Assembly: GCF_027942865.1 (NCBI RefSeq)
Contig: NC_134510.1
Coordinates: 15,218,743 to 15,282,742, forward strand
Source of the DNA: Odontesthes bonariensis
Lineage: Eukaryota > Chordata > Actinopteri > Atheriniformes > Atherinopsidae
Direction: 5' to 3'
DNA length: 64,000 nt
The notes beneath the pieces are model-generated. The model saw only the letters and a program-made list of their open reading frames with translations. It did no database searches and had not been told where the DNA came from. A program made the position numbers and the translations under genes. This document shows, piece after piece, positions 40,351 through 51,489 of the stretch (positions are counted from its first letter, which is position 1; each line of letters starts with the position of its first letter).

Positions 40351-41347
40351 TCTTGATGTGCTTCACAAGGATCCGCCATGTAAGGGACGTAAATGACGAT
40401 CACTGCTTTCGCAGTTGCTCCACAGCTCCCATCCACACACATGCTCTCCTTCGATTAGGTTTCAGGATAAAGTCGGAGACCAGTGCAAACTGCAGGAATT
40501 AATACCAGGTATCCCTCCTTTAAACATCAAGGTTTGATAATGTAAATGAATCTCACTCAAGTGTGGTGTGAGGGCACACACATCCACACTGCACACACAT
40601 ACAGTGAAGTCCACGCACGTAGTTGTTTTAAGTTGTTTTATAGAAACGACTCTCTGAACAGTACAACCCAGTATACTCCTCCGTGTAGCCAAACAGGGAA
40701 ATGAACAGATTCTCATGAATTACCAACACCACTAAATATTCACGGCTAAATGGATTTCAAATAATTGACATGAAAACATAAACAGTGGGTTAGGTTGGTC
40801 ACAGTAGGTGACGAATATCTACATCAATCTTTACCTTACACATACAATATGTATAACAGAAGTATTGCCAGGCACAACCTACAGAATATGGACATTTAGG
40901 ATAATTTTTGGTAAGAAGTTTGTTATTATTATTGTATGAAGTCACTTTCACTTAAATCAGTCAATTCTGCCAGCACATATAGTGAATGACTGAGCATTCC
41001 ATCTCTTTTAGGAGGTTTTCTAAAGAGTTTTTAGGCCTTGCAGCTGGTTAGAGTGGAGCTATTTCAACTTCTCAGTAAAAGAGCATTTCAACTGAGTGAA
41101 ATGAAAGTGAAATAAATGTATGGACGGTATGTCCGAGCACAAGAGTAGAGGTGCAGGCTGTAGATCAGTAGCTCAGGTATCAGGCGGAAAACTTCACACC
41201 GAAGATCAAGAGCCAACTGACTACTTTCTGTTGATCTCTCTAAATAACAGAAAAAGGCATTTTGTCTGGTGTAATGAATCCCACCGCTGCTCCTCTGCGT
41301 CTTCTGTTGGTTGCAGGTTTGGGAAGGCAGTGTGTTCTGGCTGACAT

Positions 41348-43792
41348 CTAACAGTCACAGGCACGACCTGTGGACACACATGCAGGGAGACAGGAGAGGG
41401 CTTCAAAATAATAAAAAAATAACCTTCAAATCCACTTCTCATTAGCACAACTACTTCTTTAGTAATTCCTTTAGTTGAAATTTTTCAAAACACAAAATTG
41501 ATATAGCTTATTAATGTTTCTCTGATATCAAAACAAGCTGGATCCTGTTAGGAAATGGCTACTAAAGTGTGTCACACAGCTACATATCAGCGGAAATTCA
41601 TCATGAGAGCCAAATAACTCTTAATCTGCTTTGACTGTTATGTTAGTGTCCCACCATCTGTTGAACAGCGAGGTCCATGGCATCGTAGTCCAGCACTGAG
41701 TGCTTTCCATTCTGTGTCAGTATGTGTGTGTGACGTTAGACTGTTTACGGTGAAGCAGATGGACAGAGTAAATATAACTGTAGACCTTGGCAGAGTGCCA
41801 TGTGCACTATGAAATACTGAATATTCCTGAGAAAGAAGCAGAGTATCTCACAACAGGCTGCCACACAGACTTGCTTTGTTTGTACATCAAGGAAATGCTC
41901 CAACTAAAAACCGAGCTATATTTGATTTATGTGACTACTGAGGAAAAATTCTTTGGAGTCCATTTAGCTTTGATATTTTCTGCTGACATTCACATCTCTA
42001 CTGTAACTAAATATATAGTTTATATTATACTGTAGGTTAGAAGGTATCTTAGTATAACTACATTTGACTATAGTCAAATGAAGTCAATACAATGTTATCA
42101 AAGTTTTTTCTAGTAATCTGAAAAAGTTTTTTTTAACACATGGGTATACATCACCTTGGTCGTTAAGCATCTGTTGAGCGTTGCTTCCTGTCCTTCTTCT
42201 GCCAAAATAAGAGAGGAAACAGTCAGATTAGAAAGTAGGTACTCTGAGCTCTGAGTTTCCACTCCAATTATGAAAAAAAAAAAAGCAACGTTGTAAAGTC
42301 TCACCTCTTGTCCTGGTTGAACTTGCACCTGCAGTGGCCACCTACAAGAGAGAGGAGGAAAAAGTGTATTTTATGAGTATGTATATGTGGGGATAAGGGT
42401 GTGTTTGCATGCACGTGAGTATCTTACTGAGCAGGATGGTGATGCCAATGAGACAGAGGACAGCAGCTAGGATGAGGCCTCCGACACGCAGCCTGTAGTA
42501 GTCTGCACAAACATATCAGGTTTATCATTAAACAACAAGCAAAGTAAGTCTAAGAGGGGAATGTTTCACAGTCATGAAACTAACAAGCGCATTATACTAA
42601 CAGCCATACATTGTGGTCATAATAATAACTGCTAATGATACACATAATCTTATTACTGCCATTTACTATAATAATAAGAAATAAGCAGAGGATTACCAAA
42701 GGTAAAGGGGTCATCTTCCGCTGCAGAAGCAGAAAAGAAACGGTTGAGTTAAAACGGTGAAGACATGCAGTAACAACATGCTAACAAATGACATCAAAAT
42801 GTAAACAGAAAAGTGTGATGGCTGAGATACAAATGATTTACATGCCTAACAGATGTTAAATACATTTCAAATATTACACTTCAACCAAACATAACATTAA
42901 GATGTTAAATTTAGAAACAAATCTCAGTACATACAATTTTCCTTCTCGGCAAACACCAGGGACACAACTGCAAGAGAACACACACACACACATCATCACA
43001 GTGAGACAGAGCCTGGGGCATCTAAAGCTCTTAAATGATTGGACAGAAAGCAAAAACATCCCACTGCTGGGATTTCAGCTTTTTACACACAGACTTACAA
43101 TATATTGAAACTTTAAAAAAAAATTGTACTCAACTGTTCCAGTTTATTGATACTTTAACTGGGTTTTCATTTCTATCCTCCATTTGACAAAGTTGTTGGT
43201 GTATGTTCACCTTTTCAGCACTTCATTAACTAGAGGCTGGTTTATTATCTTTGACTGGACCGCCAACATCAACCCAACTTTCAGTCGCAGCCTGTTGTGC
43301 TCTAATTGACGCTGATCAGATCGGAAGCCAACAAAAAACCTGCGACTACTACAGAGCCATGTGATGCTGGACTGCAGATGAAATGCCAATTAATACTACT
43401 TCCCTTTGTACTCAAGAGGTAAGTTGGTTTGTTGACCAATAAAACAAAAATAGAAACTCTTTTACCTTCCAATGAAAGTCCATCACAAAACTTCAGGATT
43501 AATTGCAAATTGGCCTTACTGAAATACGTATAACGTTTTAGCACAGAGTCCATAGTTTTCCTCTTAAATATATCTTTTTTCATTTCTAAACGTATTTAGT
43601 TTTTTTGCCTAAGTTAACTCCATATCAGTAAATGCTTGGTGATTTAACGTTGAGTAAGCAAAATCTACTTTCTGTGCTGCTAACTAATTTAATGAAGTAG
43701 GTCTTTTTTGTCTTGTTTGAAAAAATAAAGAAATTCCACGTAAAGACTTTGAACTTACGTGTCATCAACACTAAAGCGCCGATCTTTGACAT
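41348..43792 (-). CDS. FXYD-domain ion-transport regulator, gene C
   Basis: FXYD proteins are small type I membrane proteins that bind and tune the Na,K-ATPase. Coding exons on minus: 43792-43759, 42967-42935, 42720-42697, 42502-42428, 42341-42305, 42198-42155 and, less surely, 41367-41348. All phases agree; the sum is 267 nt, or 88 aa. Signal peptide MSKIGALVLMTLVSLVFA, then a short acidic ectodomain EKENSEDD. The signature region is PFTFDYYRLRVGG, the membrane helix LILAAVLCLIGITILL, and the tail SGHCRCKFNQDKRRRTGSNA, then QQMLNDQ. Micro-exon sizes (33, 24, 75, 37 nt) are typical of the family, and the 33- and 75-nt exons match gene D. The usual F-x-Y-D signature is F-T-F-D here. A tail with CRCKFNQ resembles FXYD6/FXYD1-type members. 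The last exon (only RACDC after a split Gly, then stop) is tentative. Confidence 0.85.
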
Positions 43793-43815
43793 CTTCAGGC
43801 TTGAGGCTGTTTATC

Positions 43816-46800
43816 CTGGAAGAAAGACACAAGTCTCAGTTAGTGACAACCTTCAATAAATTAGACATAAAAAGCCAGCTTTTGCTAAATATCTGCCATT
43901 TCCACGATGGTGCTGAATGAGAGCAAACTGTGAATTTAAAACTGTGTGTTCATCAACTGGCCCTTTAATAAGAATGTAGTATCATTATCAAGGGGCAGGT
44001 AATTAAATTTCAAATTTGTTTTTGTGTGTGTTGTTACAAATAGCCCAAACTGGCTCGTACCAACCTACATAGCAAAAAACAAAAAAATCATGCTACATTT
44101 AGCCTTTCTGTGTTTTCTGAGGGGCACTTAAACACACCCAGAAATGCTCATAACTCTCAGAGGACGCCCTCTGACGCACAAATAAAGAAATTTGATCAAA
44201 TTCAAATCAGCACAAAGTGGCCTCTGTCACCATCCTTTCCCACAGACACAGAAACCCGAGCTGATGTTGGCTGGCACAAAGTGCTCTGATGGAGCCTTGA
44301 ATCCCTGTTGCTAACTGCATTACAACGCTGCAATGATAGATCTCGAATCCTCTTGTTTTGTCTCAGTACTAACTTTGCGTTCAACCATTGTTGTGACTTT
44401 CAAATTAAAAATAATAACAATAAAAAAGGCCACGAAAAAATGATTGAAATGCACTTAACATTCTCAAGCTATTCCAGTCCAATGTAAAGTAATAATCACA
44501 ATTAGGTGCTCTTTAACGAACAATATACCTCCTGATAGCTGTGATGACAGCGCACACACTACCAGAGTAGTTTCCATGCCGTGTTGAAGCAGAGCCATGT
44601 GTGACCGGGAGGGGACACACCTTAAGTAACACAGCAGTGATTTTCCACTTACTGCACTTTTCCATTTAGAGTGCATCGCGAGCAAACACACTCAAGCCAT
44701 TTCAAATTTACACACAGTCATATGTGTGAGGTATGCAGTGTTGAAGTTTCAACATTTGGACGACAGACGTTCGAAGCCAAGTTGACCAACTTTATCTCAG
44801 AATGATCTCAGTGTTTCCCAAACAGATCATTCTGAAGTCCAAAAAAGTGAAAATACTAATGCAGATTAATTTGGAAAACAGAGCATGTGCATTTTTCACT
44901 ACTTGTAAAACAAAAATAATGGGCAAAAGAATGAATCTTATCAACTTGCAGTTTTTGTATCATCTAGCATTCATAGGTGTGAAAGCAACCCTAAAGTGAC
45001 CTTTAAAGAGAAAAGGATCAGAGTAAAGATTGTTATTTAAACAGTGTCTGCAGGAGTTCGGCAGCAAGGGAGAAAAAGACGAGCAGGATGAGTGCTTCTC
45101 TCCCGGTGCTTCCCCACAGCAACCCTAGGCGAGGCAGGGGGAATGCAGAGGGATGGGAATCAGGCCAACAACCAATAGAGAATGGTTTGCTAAATAAGAA
45201 TGACCGAAAAGAAAGGAGAGAGGAGAGTGAGACAAAGACAGAAGCAGGAGAGAGACAGTTGAAAAAGGACACACTGTAGGCAAACTGAAGGTGAGAAAGC
45301 TTAGGCAGAGAACAGAAAAGGGGCGTACAGGGTATACAGTATAACAAGATGGCGCCTCTATGAAGATTTTATTCTAAAACAAATGTTTGTGTAAGGTGGG
45401 GCTGGGAGGAAAGTGCCAAAGAAATAATTCTGTTCATGGGAGGATTAAAGCACAGTAACCTGCCGGGTGGCAAAGTAATGCCTGGCTCCCTGTACCAATC
45501 CTTTAAGTACACAGACCTGCTTCAGATATTTTATAGATCTATTATGTAAATAATACAACATGAATCAATCGCAAAAATATCCATTTTTCCCCCCGAAAGA
45601 ATCAAACCAATGTTGCCGTTTCACTGTGTGCAGACTTCAAGCTTTACAACTATTAAATGTAAGAGCATCTCTAAAGTTTATGTCGCTTAAGGCTGAAATG
45701 AAGAGCAATTTTTATTGCTGATTAATCTGACTAATAGTTTCATGATAAAGTGGACATTGATATTCCTGATTTTCCCTAATAACAGTCCACAAGCAAGAAG
45801 TTTAAAGAATTGTAATACAAGACTGTGAAAAACAACGAGACCTCAAACCAAAGAGTGCAAAAACATCCATTTCCTGAAATCTTTACTGAGAACCAATCGA
45901 GAGCTTCAGATCTAATTGACTTCGGTTTCGTGGTCTGAATTACTTTATTATGGATATTACCACAGAACTGCTGATGGCCCATATCTCAAGGGTGGTTTGT
46001 TCTCCCCTCGTCACAAACTTCCTGTAGAGCTACAAGTCCAGCAGGGATAAAGAGTTTTCTGTTCTGGCTCTGTCACGCTACTCTGCCTATCTCTGTCTGT
46101 TGTTTCCAGCTCTGCAGCATCTCTCTTTTTCCTCACGTCTTTAGGAGTGCTCTCCCTCTCTTTTTCGTCCTGCTGTCTTACCATCTCTATACATCGTTGG
46201 CTCCTTTCACTTCGTCTTTCTTGCACTTTCTGAAAGCTGTAACAATTGCCTCCTTGTTTAAAACCACTGTCACATGCTCCCTCTGGCTCTGTGGCTCAGC
46301 TTTTGTCTCCTCTCTGGTCCTCATCAGACATCTCTTCCACCGCTTCTCTTGCCTAAGACACTTGTTCATGTCCATGCACTTTGGCCTTTCTTCTCTTTTG
46401 CCATTTTCTTCAGCATTTTCCACTCATTTATCCCTCAAATTACAACCTCCCCAGAATTTTAGGCGCTTCTTCTCTTCTCATCCTCTCCCTCCCACCCACT
46501 TGTACCCCCCTCCCTTACCCACAGTTTATTGCAACAACTGACCCGCTGACAACTCAAGTCATCAGTCTAGATATTTTTAGCATAACTGCAATGTTTTTCG
46601 TTTGTAGAAACGACTTGTGACCTAAACTGTCTACCAACACCAAGTTTGAGTTTCTCCTTGGGTCAATCATTTTATTACGTTTTGGTGCCACTAAATAAAT
46701 TACGATTGGTTCTGTATTGACTGGCGACAGTTGAAAATATGTTAGTCTATCAAAGTGAGAGAAAAATGGAGAAAACATTCACACGTGAGTAAACACATAT

Positions 46801-49800
46801 ATGGACACAGTGAGAGCACAAACACAGAGAAGCCTTTGACAACAAACAAACCAATTTAAGCCCTTCGAGTAACCCACATTGCAAAGATTTATACAACAGT
46901 ATAACAGTAGCATCACACTCAAACCTGGTTATGTTTAGAGTTGTGGTGGCACACGGTATATGTACGAATACCAGAGATGTCAAGCAGTTAAAGTGTTTGA
47001 TCCAAAATAAGTCAGTGGGTGACTGTGTACTTAATAATGATAAATTGGAATTAGAATATTTTGACTTTAAATAGGACAAGCACAGGATTGATCAGGGTTG
47101 CATAGATTAAGTTACGTACATAAAGTTCTGATTTTGTGCATATTCTACAGCTCACTAGTATGGACAGGTGCAGAAGTGGAATGGAAGCCCCTCAATAATA
47201 CATCTGAGATTAGAATCATATATCTATGGATATGTTTTCATCATTGCACTGTTCACTGTACACACCACGGTAGTAACATTTTTACAACACTCAACATTAT
47301 CACACACCCGGATCACTACTGTTGATGCGTTTTCTTTTTAAAAGCGTGTAGTGTCTATAATAATTTGAGAGCTCAAAATAGGGCTCAAATAGAAACAGTT
47401 GAAGCGAGCAGTGACACGTCCAGTCATAACCGCACAATGCCAGCTACCTCCCTCTGTCTGCCACGGCCTTGGTGGTAGTTTTGGGCTCGGCTTGCGTGCG
47501 TTATTGTCGTCTGGTGAAAACTAAACGCTTCAAAGACAAAAGCGCATTTTCTTCTCCACAAACTGTACTGCAGTGGGCGAAAAGACGCAGCGGTACATTT
47601 TTAGCGTCTGCTGGAACGAACTGTGCCTCAGGAGTCAAAATACACATTAGTTTTCATTATCAGCAATAACTTTTCCCATTGTGATAAAGAGTTTGTTACC
47701 TTTCGCAGCCCTGATCTATGCAAGATGTGTGTGTGTGTATGAAAAAAACAATACACTTGTAAGAAAGAATGCGATGCATCGTATATTTGCACTGTATATT
47801 TTGACACGCGAGCTGTGATTTCTGCCTGAACCCCCACTTTGTGCGTTTGGCTTGTGCTCAGATATGCGACACGCATGCACAAGCAGCTCGTTTCTAGCGC
47901 TCCAAACACCCACCCGTGTGTTTGAATGCCGGACGTCGGTGCGTTAGTGTTCCTGGACTGCACTGGAAAGACAGCTGCCTATTCTCATTGGCATTTTTTA
48001 TTCCTAAATTAGCAGCAACGCATTCCTGTGTGCAACACATCCTCTTTTAGGCAGCAACACGTGCACACACTCAGGGAAGTAGATTAGAGACATTGTATTG
48101 TTTGATGAGTAATTTGCTTTTACTCAGAAAGCTAGTGATAATGGACACTAACCGATGACACGTTTCAACAACAAAGTGCTGACTTCACTCATATGGAAAC
48201 AAATAATAAGCAGAGATGGGAAGGAAGAAGCATGATGTGGAAAATCAGTGCAGGCTGTACACTGGCCTACGAAGGGAAAGAGAAAGGAAAGTTTATGTTT
48301 GGAAATAAGAGCCAACGAGGAAAGCAGTGTTGAAAGAACAAGAGCTGAAGCCTCAGGGAAGGAGGGAGGGAGGAAGATAAGGGAGAGAGAGCGGTTGGGA
48401 AATTTAGGGAAGGAGGAGGGACACAGAGACAGACAGAGAGCACGAGGGAGTGCTGCATACTGGAGCCATGAGTCACACCTGGTAACCATAAGTCTAACGG
48501 GGAGCTGCTAGCAACAGACATCATGCTCCACACTCTGAACCAGCAGATGAAAGGATAGAGTACATTTCCATCCTTTCAACTTCACCACCAGCCAATCAAT
48601 GATTTTTTTAAAGTAATGAACAGGGACTGCTCTCATAAACTTTGAGTAAGACCTGAACCATCTGTTCCAGTTTTCCATTGAAAGCACTGTCCATGAATAT
48701 ACACGGTTAAGGAAAAAGAAATGACTGTGCCGTTAGTAAAAACTTTGTGGATACAGAGTGAATGTACTGAAGGTCACAGCCTCAATGCTGGAAACCCCCC
48801 CTCCAAAAAAATCAATGTCTTCTCGTTGAGGTTGCTAAATGTGTGTGTTTCCAAAGTGAAGTGAGGAAAGGTGAGGGTTTTTGTGTCGCCTGTGACTGCT
48901 CTCTTCTTCACCTCTGTCTCTCTTAGCTGTTTTTCTCAGTTCCTATTTTTCCCCCCTCTGTAAGCTCTTTGGTCATGTGAGGAGAAGTGAGGACAAAGAG
49001 CTATGTCTGTCTCACCTGAGAAAGGGAAGACAACTGCGTCTGTCACCACCCTCTCTCCGTCTCTCTTTCTCATCCTGCAACCTCTCCACTAATGCCTTTA
49101 ACCTGAAGTCATAAGCCTAATATGAGCGTCTGTAGGGACATTATCATCTTCGCAAACCAAAGCAGAGAGGAAATTAACTCCCATTGAAGATAACTTTCCA
49201 CTGAGTGTATTCGCTTTGAAGCATGATTGGGGCACTCTTTTTGGCACACCCTCTATGGGCAAACCAGGGTTCACATATAAACACTGATAAAGCAAACATA
49301 AGCCTCCACCCTCTCCTCATCAGTAAATTGCTGATGTTTTTTTCTTTAAGTGCCTCCAACTTCCATTAGTGCTGAAAGAATTGGTCAATATTGCAGATGA
49401 CACTTATAAGTAACTCATTGTTTGAACTTCTTATCAAGACACTGCGTTCTTGTGGATTACGCCTCAGCAAAAGAATAATTTTCTTTTAGCCACTCCAGTT
49501 TCATTGCTTTTACATTTGTGACTATTTAAAATACTCCCTGCACCCCTCCTTCTGACTGCTCCTGTCCTCTGTCCTTGTCCCTGTTTGCTCTGGTGGCACT
49601 TAGCAAACTGTAGTCACTACTGTTCTTATCAGACGGCCTGTTCTCACACACGTACTCACACATACACACCATATTCCAGTATGCGTTTTAGAAAAGAAGG
49701 CAACAATATGACCTATCCAAATAATTTTTAAAAAGCCACAGTGAGTGTTTAACAAGATGACAAGCCCACTTATGAGTAATGCTATGTATTTGCGGCTATG

Positions 49801-50405
49801 ATATGAATTTAACTTTGTCCTCGTCTTATTTACTTGATTCCAAAATAAATAACTTTACTATTGTTTTCATGTAAAGATACAAACAGGCGCAAGTTAACGT
49901 TTTTATGTTACCCCCCCTTCAACTTAATATAAGACTGTGTAATAGAGGCGCGTGGACACGGACACTATAACCCGGTCCGTTAAGCTGGTGGGCGCGTGCA
50001 GTTCCATTGTCGAGGGGAAACGTTAACCGGATATTATAAAACATATGCGTATACACATGACACCAACTCTCCTATCTTTTTCGTTTAAAACAAAAAGACT
50101 ATTATACACTTTTACCTGGAAGTTTAAGGTTCAGCAGTTTTATTTGAGCCTTTGTTAGTTTTTAATGAACTGAGTGAGCTTGCAAATAAAAGTCAGTGAT
50201 TTCGGCGCAGACAAACGTGCTGGGAAAGCACGAGCGAGGTTTTCCCTCAATAGTTGCCTAACGTTAGAAAAACTGGCCCAGTTGCTTGAGAAAAGCAGCA
50301 CTATGGAGAACATGTACTTCAGTAACCAATTTCCACAACATAATAAAAGGTTTGAGGCGGCAATGCCCAGCGGAATATGAGCTAGTTTCTCCAGCCAAAA
50401 CTTAC
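43816..50405 (-). other. Presumed first intron of FXYD gene C
   Basis: No supported gene. Purine/pyrimidine-skewed stretches (45,030-45,300; 46,010-46,520; 48,240-48,450) create long lysine/glutamate- or serine/leucine-rich frames that I regard as compositional. A possible alternative leader/coding exon ends at a donor near 44,530 (see findings). I recognise no transposon family here. Confidence 0.5.
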
Positions 50406-50850
50406 CTTTTACACGAAAAACACCCGAGATATTTCTCACAAACAGACGGATACGTCACGTAACTTAGAAGCGGCGACTTCTCTCCACTCTGTGCGCCAAC
50501 ACCCAGCCCTCAGCACTTCACTGTGACACTCAACAGGTTGGCTTACTTTTGGAAAAAGGGGGCAGTGTTTAAATTGCTGCTCCAGCTTTGTTGTAGAATC
50601 CTGATCCCGGGTCGGTTTCTGCTGATGCCTGACAGCCGATGAGATGACCGAGCGAACAGTAGCGGGGCGTGGAAGCTGATCCAGGGTCAGCACTTAGCGC
50701 CGCGACTCGGAGAGAAGCGTTAAATGTTAGCTCGCCGAGAACGGAGACGTAGAAATTTGCTAAGTTGGGCTGAGCTACTCCATTCCGAGATGTAGGCTAA
50801 GGCAGGAGCCATCAGCACTAAGGGGCATCACGTAATGACTCCACGGCTGC
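50406..50850 (-). promoter_or_regulatory. GC/CpG-richer candidate promoter and leader exon of FXYD gene C
   Basis: A consensus minus-strand donor (GTAAAAG/GTAAGTTTT) at 50406/50405 ends a candidate untranslated exon. The sequence from 50,440 to 50,760 is clearly richer in CpG (ACGTCACG, AGCGGCG, GCGCCGCGACTCGG, GCTCGCCGAG) than its AT-rich surroundings. The matching acceptor would be at 43816 (TCTTCCAG/GATAAACAG), just before the gene C start. Linkage to gene C is inferred from strand and splice sites only. Confidence 0.4.
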
Positions 50851-51489
50851 AGGACAAACAACACTGTGTGACACGTGAACATTTTCAAGATGTAGTGACA
50901 TTTATTTCAGTTGCAAAATTTTGCATACTTTCCCCCTCCCTAATTATTTTAACAGTTTAATGGTTGACCACTGGTTTATGACTGAACCAATCTGTCGTTG
51001 GTCATATAGAAAAACATACAAGCAGCATGTAAAAATGCTAAATACTCCCCCACATTATAGACTGAATAAGGAGCTTTCACCAGCATATTAAACATGATAG
51101 CGAAGACACGTATGTATGCCTCTCAGACAGACAGAATGTCCTGTGGAGTATTTTTGTATTTACAGGAACAAACATTTACATACAAGTACACATCTGGACA
51201 AACAGATTGCGTTTGGAAACCCAAGATACATCAGGGGCGGGGGGCATTATGCATCATATTTTACTGCATGCAATGCCAATTGATAAGGCTTGCTTCCATA
51301 TAATTCAATGTAGAAAGCAATCGATTTCAAATAATAATAAAAGGGGAGAATTCTTTGCACTTCTTTAGTCTGTACAGGTATAACCTGAGCAGGTGTGCTT
51401 CCTATTAAGCCCCGACCACGCACCCAATCTGTCCACCCATTCCCTGTCAGCTTTCATTCCTGGCTGAAACCGGTTTGTCGGGCGCGCTA

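Noticed and set aside
45033-46541. Several long frames on both strands (Lys/Glu/Arg-rich on minus, Ser/Leu/Phe-rich on plus)
   Set aside because: They mirror each other on opposite strands and follow purine/pyrimidine skew. Frames shift repeatedly, and there are no splice-consistent neighbours.
48148-48533. Overlapping frames on both strands rich in Arg/Glu or Ser/Pro/Leu
   Set aside because: Purine-rich simple sequence (GGAAGGAGGGAGGGAGGAAG) explains the open frames.
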